Shown: positions 42,868 through 53,800 of the stretch, piece by piece | Layout of the letters: each line of letters begins with the position of its first letter | How positions within the stretch are numbered: the first letter of the stretch is position 1 | Assembly (NCBI GenBank): GCA_037893225.1 | Contig: JAZGUH010000123.1 | Coordinates: 744,001 to 808,000, forward strand | Direction of reading: 5' to 3' | DNA from: Hippasteria phrygiana | Taxonomy: Eukaryota; Echinodermata; Asteroidea; Valvatida; Goniasteridae | Length of the DNA: 64,000 nt | The notes under the pieces: generated by a model | Database searches by the model: none | The model's input: only the letters and a program-made list of their open reading frames with translations | What the model was told of the DNA's origin: nothing | Translations under genes and position numbers: made by a program

Positions 42868-43005
42868 TAGCGTCCGCAGCAACATAATTCAATTCAGGCC
42901 GGTGCATACGCTGCAGAGTGATCGTGTCAGATTTCCAGTGTCTATATTACGTTAAGTTCCACATCAAAGTACCCCTTGCTTTCGTTTTTTATTTCATTTT
43001 GATAG

Positions 43006-43310
43006 GCATGCCGAAAACTGACGTATGCTTCAGCTGCAAAATGCCAGGCCACTGGTCCAGAGAATGTCCATTTAACTTCGATGTCACATCATCCAGAGTT
43101 AAACCTAGAGCCAGAGCTGCCCCCACAATCGGTTACACCAACTTCCACACGAGATACACCCCTTGGCAAGTCCCCATCTCGCAACGACCCTTCCACATCG
43201 ACACCGAATTATCTCTATCCAAAATTAAGTGTGGCCAGGGGTATGTTGTTTTAAATTATCAAATAAAAAAAAATAAAAATTTGGAATACGTGCGGTACAC
43301 TTTCTGTTAA
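43006..43310 (+). CDS. CCHC zinc-knuckle protein whose 3' end is read from the satellite
   Basis: After an acceptor (tttcattttgatag, ending 43005), ATG 43008 opens 100 codons. KTDVCFSCKMPGHWSRECPF is a C-x2-C-x4-H-x4-C zinc knuckle, which binds single-stranded nucleic acid in Gag and related proteins. A basic, aromatic segment (PRARAAPTIGYTNFHTRYTP) follows. From about 43200 the frame enters the first right-array satellite monomer (LSLSKIKCGQGYVVLNYQ...) and stops at 43308-43310, so the last ~35 residues are satellite-encoded. An upstream exon from 42890 is possible. It may be an accessory protein of the element. Satellite read-through could be recent, with the true 3' exon lost. Confidence 0.55.
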
Positions 43311-46300
43311 AGAGGCATATTAGTGATGTACGGGTAAATTACAATGCATTCATATTGGGTTAAAAATGACGTGCATTTAATGGACGATTTGAGTACTAAT
43401 TAGTTTGCCAAATTAGCTCTATCCAATATTAAGTGTGGCCAGTAGTATGTTCTTTTAGATTATGAAAGAAAATTGGGAAATATTTAGAATATGTGCGGTA
43501 CACTTTTTTTTAAAGAGGCATACTCAAGCACGGGTAAATTACAATACGTACTTCATATTTTGTTAAAAATGACGTGAATTTAATTGACGATTTGAGTACT
43601 AATTAGTTTGACAAATTAGCTCTATCCAAAATGAAGTGTGGCCAGTAGTATGTTCTTTTAGATTATGAAAGAAAATTGGGAAATATTTAGAATATGTGCG
43701 GTACACTTTTTGTTAAAGAGGCATATACTGAAGTACGGGTAAATTACAATACATTCGTATTGGGTGGAAAATGATGTGATTTTAATTGACCATTTGAGTA
43801 CTAATTGGATAGCCGAATTATCTCTATCCAAAATTAAGTGTGCCCATGAGTATGTTCTTTCAGATTATAGAATAAAAAAGTAAAATATTTGGAATATGTG
43901 CGGTACACTTTTTGTTAAAGAGGCATATACTGAAGTACGGGAAATTTACAATACATTCGTCCTGTAGGAAAAATAATGTTATTTTAATTTACCATTTGAG
44001 TACTAATTACTCAGCCGAATTATCTCTATCCAAAATTAAGTGAGGCCAGGGATATGTTGTTTTAAAATATCAAATAAAAAAGAAAAATATTTGGAATATG
44101 TGCGGTACACTTTCTGTTAAAGAGGCATATTAGTGATGTACGGGTAAATTACAATGCATTCATATTGGGTGGAAAATGACGTGAATTTAATTGACGATTT
44201 GAGTACTAATTAGTTTGCCAAATTAGCTCTATCCAAAATTAAGTGTGGCCAGTAGTATGTTCTTTCAGATTATGAAAGAAAATTGGGAAATATTTAGAAT
44301 ATGTGCGGTACACTTTTTGTTAAAGAGGCATATAGTGATGTACGGGTAAATTACAATGCATTCGTATTGGGTGGAAAATGATGTGATTTTAATTGACTAT
44401 TTGAGTACTAATTGGATAGCCGAATTATCTCTATCCAAAATTTAGTGTGCCCATGAGTATGTTCTTTCAGATTATAGAATAAAAAAGTGAAATATTTAGA
44501 ATATGTGCGGTACACTTTTTGTTAAAGAGGCATACTCAAGTACGGGTAAATTACAATACGTTCATATTATGTTATAAATGACGTGAATTTAATGGACCAT
44601 TTAAGTATTAATTAGTTGGCTGAATTAGCTCTATCCAAAATTAAGTCTGCCCAGGTATATGTTCTTTCAGATTATGAAAGAAAATTGAGAAATATTTGGA
44701 ATATGTGCGGTACACTTTTTGTTAAAGAGGCATACTCAAGTACGGGTAAATTGCAAAACATTCGTCCTGTATAGGGAGAATAATGTGATTTTAATCTGCC
44801 ATTTGAGTACTAATTAGTTTGCCAAATTAGCTCTATCCAAAATTAAGTGTGGCCAGTGGTATGTTCTTTTAGATTATGAAAGAAAATTGGGAAATATTTA
44901 GAATATGTGCGGTACACTTTTTGTTAAAGAGGCATACTCAAGTCCGGTAAATTACAATATGTTCATTTTGGGTGGAAATGACGTGAATTTAATTGACCAT
45001 TTGAGTACTAATTAGTAAGCCGAATTAGCTCTATCCAAAATTAAGTGTGGCCAGTAGTATGTTCTTTTAGATTATGAAAGAAAATTGGGAAATATTTAGA
45101 ATATGTGTGGTACACTTTTTGTTAAAGAGGCATACTCAAGTACGGGTAAATTGCAATACGTTCATATTATGTTAAAAATGACGTGAATTTAATTGACGAT
45201 TTGAGTACTAATAAGTAAGCCGAATTAGCTCTATCCAAAATTAAGTCTGCCCATGAGTATGTTCTTTTAAATTATTAAATAAACAAGGGAAATATTTGGA
45301 ACACGTGCGGTACACTTTCTGTTAAAGAGGACTAGGTATATACGGGTAAATTACAATACGTTCATATTGGGTGGAAAATGATTTGATTTTAATTAAGCAT
45401 ATGAGTACTAATTAGTTTGCCGAATTAGCTATATCCAAAATTAAGTGTGGCCAGGGGTATGTTGTTTTAAATTATTAAATAAAAAAGAGAAATATTTGGA
45501 ATATGTGCGGTACACTTTTTGTTAAAGAGGCATATACTGAAGTACGGGTAATTTACAATACATTCGTCCGTAGGGAAAATAATGTGATTTTAATCGACCA
45601 TTTGAGTATTAATAAGTAAGCTGAATTAGCTCTATCTAAAATTAAGTCTGCCCAGGTATATGTTCTTTCGGATTATGAAAGAAAATTGGGAAATATTTGG
45701 AATATGTGCGGTACACTTTTTGTTAAAGAGACATACTCAAGTACGGGTAAATTACAATGCATTCATATTGGGTTAAAAATGACGTGAATTTAATTGACGA
45801 TTTGAGTACTAATTAGTTTGCCAAATTAGCTCTATCCAAAATTAAGTGTGGCTAGTGGTATGTTATTTTAGATTATGAAAGAAAATTGGGAAATATTTGG
45901 AATATGTGCGGTACACTTTTTGTTAAAGAGACATACTCAAGTACGGGTAAATTACAATATTTTCATATTGGGTGGAAAATGATGTGATTTTAATTGACGA
46001 TTTGAGTACTAATTAGACAACATAATTAGCTCTATCCAAAATTAAGTGTGGCCAGTAGTATGTTCTTTCAGATTATGAAAGAAAATTGGGAAATATTTAT
46101 AATATGTGCGGTACACTTTTTGTTAAAGGGGCATACTCAAGTACGGGTAAATTACAATACGTTCATATTATGTTAAAAATGACGTGAATTTAATGGACGA
46201 TTTTAGTACTAATTAGTTTGCCAAATTAGCTCTATCCAAAATTAAGTGTGGCCAGTGGTATGTTCTTTTAGATTATGAAAGAAAATTGGGAAATATTTAG

Positions 46301-46735
46301 AATATGTGCGGTACACTTTTTGTTAAAGAGACATACTCAAGTACGGTTAAATTACAATACGTTCATTTTTGGTGGAAATGATGTATCTTTAACCGACCAT
46401 TTGAGTATTAATTAGTTGGCTGAATTAGCTCTATCCAAAATTAAGTGTGCCCAGGTATATGTTCTTTCAGATTATGAAAGAAAATTGGGAAATATTTCGA
46501 ATATGTGCGGTACACTTTTTGTTAAATAGACATATCCAAGTACGGGTAAAATAGAATACGTTCATATTGGGTGGAAAATGATGTGATTTTAATTGACGAT
46601 TTGAGTACTAATTAGTTTTCCGAATTAGCTCTATCCAAAATTAAGTGTGCCCAGGGGTATGTTGTTTTAAATTATCAAATAAAAAAGTAAAATATTTGGA
46701 ATATGTTCGGTACACTTCCTTTTTAGTAAAAGGTA
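43200..46735 (-). repeat. Right satellite array of giant element (~201-bp monomer, about 18 copies)
   Basis: The tag gcggtacac recurs about every 201 bp from 43289 to 46706. Each monomer contains ctctatccaaaattaagtgt and the complement of left-array sequence, so the array is inverted relative to 31160-32900. Monomer subtypes alternate, as on the left. It ends where the right terminal inverted repeat begins. Confidence 0.9.
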
Positions 46736-47072
46736 CTGTGACAGTCTTAAACCAATTACATGTACTACAAAATTGCTTCATTTGAAACAGTTACCTTATG
46801 AAGATTGAATAGGTAAATTAATTTCTTCTGGTACTAAAGTGTGCTATAGGATCTCGGTAGGAAATATATAACCTAAAAAACTGTGTTTAGTGGAAGATTT
46901 AGATAATTTCGTTGGCTGTACCAGAAAAGTGTTTCCAGAATCTGTTGATTTTTTGCAGCTCCTTCTGCTGCATGTGTTCTGGTTTTTTGAGTTCGCGGCT
47001 GAGTTCGCGGCTGAGTTCGCGGCTGGGAAATCGGGCCCAATTCGCGGCTAGCTTCCGACTGGTTCGGCCCAC
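46708..47072 (-). repeat. Right terminal inverted repeat of giant element
   Basis: The reverse complement of 30799-31166 with scattered substitutions and small indels. It includes three gagttcgcggct units, and its outer end reads ...ctggttcggcccac. Confidence 0.85.
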
Positions 47073-47150
47073 GTGCACTTCGCAAGGAACAGATTGGTAC
47101 CCTGACGTTAAATACTGTACGAAATACTGCTTTGATATGTTTTAGGGAAC

Positions 47151-47299
47151 CCAGCTGTTTGTTTCGCACGAATCCGAATCCGGATCGCGCGCCACTAGTG
47201 GTCCAGCAGCTGGTTCGCACCATCAACTCGGTAGGATCTTATGTGTGAACCAATGCACGGATTACTGATCGCGATCCGGATTCGCGTGAAACAAACTAG
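47151..47299. repeat. Short MITE with imperfect inverted ends
   Basis: ctgtttgtttcgcacgaatc at the left and gattcgcgtgaaacaaactag at the right pair imperfectly, and the inner ccggatcgcg / cgcgatccgg also pair. About 150 bp. Confidence 0.6.
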
Positions 47300-47462
47300 T
47301 TATTGTACGATCGTCGGTCGGTACTGTACGCATCCCATATCCGCTGCAGTCTGAATCTTGTAGTTTGTACATTGTACTGTGATCTAGGCCTGCAGGCTAC
47401 CTGCAAACTCACTTTTTCAAGATAGACGGTAACAGTTTTAACCAACCGACACTTTGTTGAAA

Positions 47463-48010
47463 CATAGACCGTATCGCAAATACCGCCTGGTTGAGACGTC
47501 ACAATGGTCAAAAGGGATTGTGGGAAGGAAATGGGAGCGATTTTGGTTCGCGTTTCTTTCCCACGTCCCTAGTAACCATTGTGACGTCTCATCCAGGCGG
47601 TATTTGCGATAAGGTCTATGGAGGGATAAGAACAGTCCATGCAGGCCAAACCATCGCAAATACCGCCTGGTCGAGACGTCACAATGGTCACAAGGGATTG
47701 TGGGAAGGAAATGGGAGCGATTTTGGTGCGCGTTTCTTTCCCACATCCTTAGTGTAACCATTGTGACGTCTCATCCAGGCGGTATTTGCGATAAGGTCTC
47801 ATACTCATAGACCTTATCGCAAATACCGCCTGAATGAGACGTCACAATAGACCATATTGCAAATACCGCCTGGATGAGACGTCACAATGGTTACTAATAC
47901 TAGGGACGTAGGAAAGAAAGGCGCACCAAAATCGCTCCCATTTCCTTCCCACAATCCCTTGTGACCATTGTGACATCTCGACCAGGCGGTATTTGTGATA
48001 TGGTCTATGG
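47463..48010. repeat. Cluster of ~158-bp MITEs, three full copies and one partial
   Basis: Copies at 47463-47620, 47649-47799, 47811-47850 (partial) and 47848-48010 (inverted). Shared ends are catagacc-tatcgcaaatac and gtatttgcgataaggtctatg. Interiors share gtcacaatggt and ggaaatgggagcgattttgg. The copies insert near each other's ends. Confidence 0.85.
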
Positions 48011-48861
48011 CCAAACTGAGCGAGGGAAGGACATGCGATCCGGGGGATATGGGAGGGGACTGAGGTAGAATGGGGGGGGGGGGACATGCGAATACTTTAA
48101 CATTTTACGTCAGTGTTGTATTTAGTGCCCTCGTTGGTGGGTGAAAAACAATGCTTGAAAAAAAAATTTCTTGAAAATATTTCAAGAAATCATTTGTTGT
48201 TGGAATTTTGTAAATTTGTTGTTGAAATTTGGGATTGCCGTTGGCATTGCCATGATATAAAATTACTAGCATGTTCATGCCTACCGGGTATGAATGTTCC
48301 AATTTTATTTAATGCTTTTACACTTTGTGAAATTATTACTTTTATAATACAAAATCAATCATGTCGTCAAACTTGAAAGGATTATTACTTTAAAATGCAT
48401 ATTGGGACTTTTCCAATATACCACATGTTTACCCAAATGCTTTACATGATAATGAATCATGACAGAGTTTAATCTGTAACTTTTGTATTAATGCCCCCCA
48501 CCCCATTTTTTATTGAGTGGAAATTTAAACTGTACGCTCCTATACTTTGTCAATTCAATTCAATTTGATTCCATTCTATTCAATTCAATTCAGTTCAATA
48601 AAACATTAATTTTGCTATCTCCAATAAACAAAATACAAGTATGATACATAAGTACAAATATAAACAAAAGTGTCGGTAATTAACACAAGTAATATTAATA
48701 ACGTAGTATTTCAAACTAAATTAATGGTCAAGGTTGAACAAACTAATTATTTAAAGAAATGAACAGAAAGAGTAATATAAGAGAGGGCAAGAAAATACTG
48801 TCACACAGGAGTGCTAATGACAATCCCGAAATCAGGGGTGGGGCAAGAATGGGAAAAACAA
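48011..48861. other. AT-rich spacer with a (TTCAA)n tract
   Basis: A G10 run at 48071. Imperfect (attcaattcaa)n at 48554-48598. No supported gene. Confidence 0.5.
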
Positions 48862-49008
48862 TAGACCTATTATCAGACGTAATGGCTTTGTTTACATGTG
48901 CGCTTTCCAATGGGAGCCAGGTCAGGATGCCAGACAATCGTCCCCACCTGGCTCCCATAGGAAAGCACACATGTAAACAAAGCGTGATGTCATTACGTCT
49001 TGGGTCTA
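48862..49008. repeat. MITE/hairpin upstream of MTIF3
   Basis: gacgtaatggctttgtttac, atgtgcgctttccaatggga and gccaggt are mirrored by acctggctcccataggaaag and cacatgtaaacaaagcgtga. The arms are about 55-60 bp with a short loop, and the ends are tagacc/ggtcta. Confidence 0.75.
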
Positions 49009-49244
49009 CTGATAGGCTCACAATCCTGAATTTCATTCATTAATCATTAGTTTTCAAGACTGCATGATGGAACATAAAACAGCTGGTAGCAGCAGACAAA
49101 CCGCTCCTTTTCCATTGTTCTGACCAGTTGTGCACATGCTCAGAACTACGCACACATGCTTAGAACTAGCAAAAAGGACCTGGGTGTCTGCACAGCCACC
49201 AGCATCTCCCATTTAACTCATTGATTCTATTTTGTCACCAACAG

Positions 49245-49693
49245 TCTGGTGCTGGTTCAGAACCATCATGTTTAAGCTTTCGATCTGGCGGGCTGTAACA
49301 TTCAGAGCTCAGAGTATGCACTGTGTTGTGATAAATTCAACACTACGTCCTCCTGCCTGCTGTTGCTGTGGAAGCCATCATTATGGAAACCGCATCTTCC
49401 CTCATCGAAGATCAAATCAAGTTGACTTTCCTCGAAGCATGCGCTCATTCAGACAAGACCATCACCAAAGATTAGCCCGTCTTCACAACGGGCCAACCCG
49501 GCTTAAGGTTTTTCCCAGGTCATTGTCGTCCGAATCGGACTCCACCGAGCAGCTGTCAAAATCGAGCCAACTACATGCAGATCTCGGTGACGAGAATGCC
49601 TTTGAGGATGTGGCCAAAGAACTAGATGCAGTAGGACTCGAAACGGACCGGAGGAAATCTCGAAAAGAGAAAGCTGCATCAGATGGCTTGAAG
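49245..49693 (+). CDS. MTIF3: MTIF3 exon 1 (coding from ATG 49268): mitochondrial presequence and N-terminal extension
   Basis: The exon follows an acceptor (attttgtcaccaacag, ending 49244). The first suitable ATG at 49268 begins MFKLSIWRAVTFRAQSM. It is Arg-containing and free of acidic residues over about 60 codons, as in a mitochondrial targeting peptide. The second half is acidic and Ser-rich (SLSSESDSTEQLSKSSQLHA) and ends EKAASDGLK at a phase-0 donor (aag/gtatca, 49694). In-frame sequence upstream of 49268 crosses the acceptor, so that ATG is chosen. A non-coding 5' exon is implied upstream. With the next three exons it gives 366 residues, longer than human MTIF3 (278), mostly because of this N-terminal region. 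Confidence 0.75.
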
Positions 49694-49777
49694 GTATCAT
49701 AATTTGCTCGCCAGAAGTGTGGACAAGTTTTGTGTTATGCGTTGTTGCAGCCAAATCTTAAACCTAGATGTGGATGC

Positions 49778-49858
49778 AAGGGGGGTGGGGGGGTGGGGGT
49801 TGCGGGAGAGGTGGGGGGGGCAAGGCAAAGGGGGCCATGTGACCCCCCCTCCCCCTCC
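49778..49858 (+). repeat. G-rich tract with quadruplex potential
   Basis: Repeated runs of 4-8 G (gggg...gggggtgggggttgcggga, then aggtggggggggcaagg) followed by C runs at 49845. It lies in MTIF3 intron 1 shortly after exon 1. Confidence 0.7.
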
Positions 49859-50159
49859 CTGATACGAACTTTTGCGTGGCTGGCCATTAAGCCTAATAGT
49901 TATTTGCACTTGGTAAGCAGCATTGATATGGCACTACCAACATCATAGAGTTAAAAATCATATACTGCACCCCAACCAGGATTAAAATGATATATTTCAG
50001 GTCGTTCTATTTTGCAAGCAATTTGTAGCAGTATATTCATGATTTTATTTAACCATCAAAATTTTGTCCAAAATGTATCCATCTTGTCAACTGTGTTCCT
50101 TATTGGCTTTTCCGAAATCCTTCGGAAAAGGCTTTGTTTTTGTTCTGATTTTTTTTTTT

Positions 50160-50200
50160 TTTCTTCTTCTTCTTCTTCTTCTTCTTCTTCTTCTTCTTTT
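50160..50200. repeat. (CTT)n microsatellite
   Basis: About 12 copies of ttc/ctt after a T16 tract. Confidence 0.95.
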
Positions 50201-50813
50201 AGTTCTGACCAAAATCCCATAGACTTTGTACACGAATTTTCTGCGCGGCACTTTAGGTCTTAAAAAACTTCAGATCTTAACCAAACTTACCTCAAACATA
50301 GACCCTAAGCTGAAATAGTATGTCGAAGAGTGACGTCATGATGACGTCATCACGTGTCACGTGACGTCATCTTAAAGGTGCGTTTTTCAAGGGCCCATAT
50401 CTAGAGAACGGTAGGTCCGATTTCCTTCAAACCTGATATGTTGGTAGGCTAGCTCGTGTTATAGATGAAATTTGAGGTGACGTCAAGATGACGTCATGAT
50501 ACGATTTTATAGTAATTTTTAAGTTTTTGAAATTCAAAGTTTCTTAAAGCCATATCTCATCAACAGAACATGCTAAATTCAAAATTCTTTTTGTAATAGC
50601 TTTGTTAGCTCCTATATTCTTTCACATACATTTGAAAAATGTGTGACGTCATCATGACGTCATCAAAAATGTGCATTTCTGAAACACACATAAGGGTACG
50701 TCCGATCGTCATAAAAATTAGTGGGTAGGTAGATAGTGCTACTAGCATGTAAAATCCGAGGTGACGTCATGATGACGTCATCGGCTGATTTTCTGTGAAT
50801 TTTTTTGTTCTAT

Positions 50814-53800
50814 CCCAAATCCCATAGACTTTGTACACGAATTTTGTAAGTGGCACTTTGGTCACTAAACAACCTCGGATCTTATTCAGACTTAACACAA
50901 ACAAAGACCCTCAGCTGAAAATGTAAGCCGAAACGTGACGTCATGATGACGTCATCACGTGTCATGTGACGTCATCTTAAATGTGCATTTTTCAAGGGCC
51001 TATATCTAGAGAACGGTAGGTCCGATTGCCTTCAAACCTGGTATGTTATGGGAGCTCGTGTTATAGATGAAAATTAAGGTGACGTCATGATGACGTCATC
51101 ATACGATTTTACAGTAATATTAAAGTTTTTGAACTTCAAAGTTTCTTAAAGCCATATCTCACCAACAGAACATGCTAAATTCAAAATTCTTTTTGTAATA
51201 GCTTTGTTAGCTCCTATATTCTTTCACATACATTTGAAAAATGTGTGACGTCATCATGACGTCATCAAAAATGTGCATTTCTGAAACACACATAAGGGTA
51301 CGTCCGATCGTCATAAAAATTAGTGGGTAGGTAGATAGTGCTACTAGCATGTAAAATCCGAGGTGACGTCATGATGACGTCATCGGCTGATTTTCTGTGA
51401 ATTTTTTAGTTCTATCCCAAATCCCATAGACTTTGTACACGAATTTTGTAAGTGGCACTTTGGTCACTAAACAACCTCGGATCTTAATCAGACTTAACAC
51501 AAACATAGACCCTCAGCTGAAAATGTAAGCCGAAACGTGACGTCATGATGACGTCATCACGTGTCATGTGACGTCATCTTAAATGTGCATTTTTCTAGGG
51601 CCTATATCTAGAGAACGGTAGGTCCGATTGCCTTCAAACCTGGTATGTTGGTATGGTAGCTCGTGTTATAGATGAAAATTAAGGTGACGTCATGATCACG
51701 TCATCATACGATTTTACAGTAATATTAAAGTTTTTGAACTTCAAAGTTTCTTAAAGCCATATCTCACCAACAGAACATGCTAAATTCAAAATTCTTTTTG
51801 TAATAGCTTTGTTAGCTCCTATATTCTTTCACATACATTTGAAAAATGTGTGACGTCATCATGACATCATCAAAAATGTGCATTTCTGAAACACACATAA
51901 GGGTACGTCCGATCGTCATAAAAATTAGTGGGTAGGTAGATAGTGCTACTAGCATGTAAAATCCGAGGTGACGTCATGATGACGTCATCGGCTGATTTTC
52001 TGTGAATTTTTTAGTTCTATCCCAAATCCCATAGACTTTGTACACGAATTTTGTAAGTGGCACTTTGGTCACTAAACAACCTCGGATCTTATTCAGACTT
52101 AACACAAACATAGACCCTCAGCTGAAAATGTAAGCCGAAACGTGACGTCATGATGACGTCATCACGTGTCATGTGACGTCATCTTAAATGTGCATTTTTC
52201 AAGGGCCTATATCTAGAGAACGGTAGGTCCGATTGCCTTCAAACCTGGTATGTTATGGGAGCTCGTGTTATAGATGAAAATTAAGGTGACGTCATGATGA
52301 CGTCATCATACGATTTTACAGTAATATTAAAGTTTTTCAACTTCAAAGTTTATTAAAGCCATATCTCACCAACAGAACATGCTAAATTCAAAATTCTTTT
52401 TGTAATAGCTTTGTTAGCTCCTATATTCTTTCACATACATTTGAAAAATGTGTGACGTCATCATGACGTCATCAAAAATGTGCATTTCTGAAACACACAT
52501 AAGGGTACGTCCGATCGTCATAAAAATTAGTGGGTAGGTAGATAGTGCTACTAGCATGTAAAATCCGAGGTGACGTCATGATGACGTCATCGGCTGATTT
52601 TCTGTGAATTTTTTAGTTCTATCCCAAATCCCATAGACTTTGTACACGAATTTTGTAAGTGGCACTTTGGTCACTAAACAACCTCGGATCTTAATCAGAC
52701 TTAACACAAACATAGACCCTCAGCTGAAAATGTAAGCCGAAACGTGACGTCATGATGACGTCATCACGTGTCATGTGACGTCATCTTAAATGTGCATTTT
52801 TCAAGGGCCTATATCTAGAGAACGGTAGGTCCGATTGCCTTCAAACCTGGTATGTTATGGGAGCTCGTGTTATAGATGAAAATTAAGGTGACGTCATGAT
52901 GACGTCATCATACGATTTTACAGTAATATTAAAGTTTTTCAACTTCAAAGTTTATTAAAGCCATATCTCACCAACAGAACATGCTAAATTCAAAATTCTT
53001 TTTGTAATAGCTTTGTTAGCTCCTATATTCTTTCACATACATTTGAAAAATGTGTGACGTCATCATGACGTCATCAAAAATGTGCATTTCTGAAACACAC
53101 ATAAGGGTACGTCCGATCGTCATAAAAATTAGTGGGTAGGTAGATAGTGCTACTAGCATGTAAAATACGAGGTGACGTCATGTTGACGTCATCGGCTGAT
53201 TTTCTGTGAATTTTTAGTTCTATCCCAAATCCCATAGACTTTGTACACGAATTTTGTAAGTGGCACTTTGGTCACTAAACAACCTCGGATCTTAATCAGA
53301 CTTAACACAAACATAGACCCTCAGCTGAAAATGTAAGCCGAAACGTGACGTCATGATGACGTCATCACGTGTCATGTGACGTCATCTTAAATGTGCATTT
53401 TTCTAGGGCCTATATCTAGAGAACGGTAGGTCCGATTGCCTTCAAACCTGGTATGTTGGTATGGTAGCTCGTGTTATAGATGAAAATTAAGGTGACGTCA
53501 TGATCACGTCATCATACGATTTTACAGTAATATTAAAGTTTTTAAACTTCAAAGTTTCTTAAAGCCATATCTCACCAACAGAACATGCTAAATTCAAAAT
53601 TCTTTTTGTAATAGCTTTGTTAGCTCCTATATTCTTTCACATACATTTGAAAAATGTGTGACGTCATCATGACGTCATCAAAAATGTGCATTTCTGAAAC
53701 ACACATAAGGGTACGTCCGATCGTCATAAAAATTAGTGGGTAGGTAGATAGTGCTACTAGCATGTAAAATCCGAGGTGACGTCATGATGACGTCATCGGC

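Larger units (their letters stand above)
30799..47072 (+). mobile_element. Giant ~16.3-kb DNA transposon with satellite-array inverted ends
   Basis: It is defined by terminal inverted repeats of about 365 bp (30799-31166 and 46708-47072), matching at roughly nine bases in ten. Just inside both lie inverted arrays of one ~200-bp satellite (left about 9 monomers, right about 18). They enclose a spliced plus-strand gene (35435-42045) for a C2H2-PHD-transposase-USP-Ulp1 protein, plus a CCHC zinc-knuckle ORF (43006-43310). It also carries later insertions: a non-LTR tail at 33840-34620, a hAT MITE at 35755-35982, and a tandem repeat at 33110-33475. No target duplication is evident at the termini I set (tttttagg versus gtgcactt). 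Tandem-repeat inverted ends around a MULE-like gene recall Drosophila FB-NOF, but on a far larger scale. Confidence 0.8.

Noticed and set aside
48862..49008. MTIF3 core promoter hairpin
   Set aside because: The structure is better explained as a MITE with inverted ends; no promoter motif is at the expected place.
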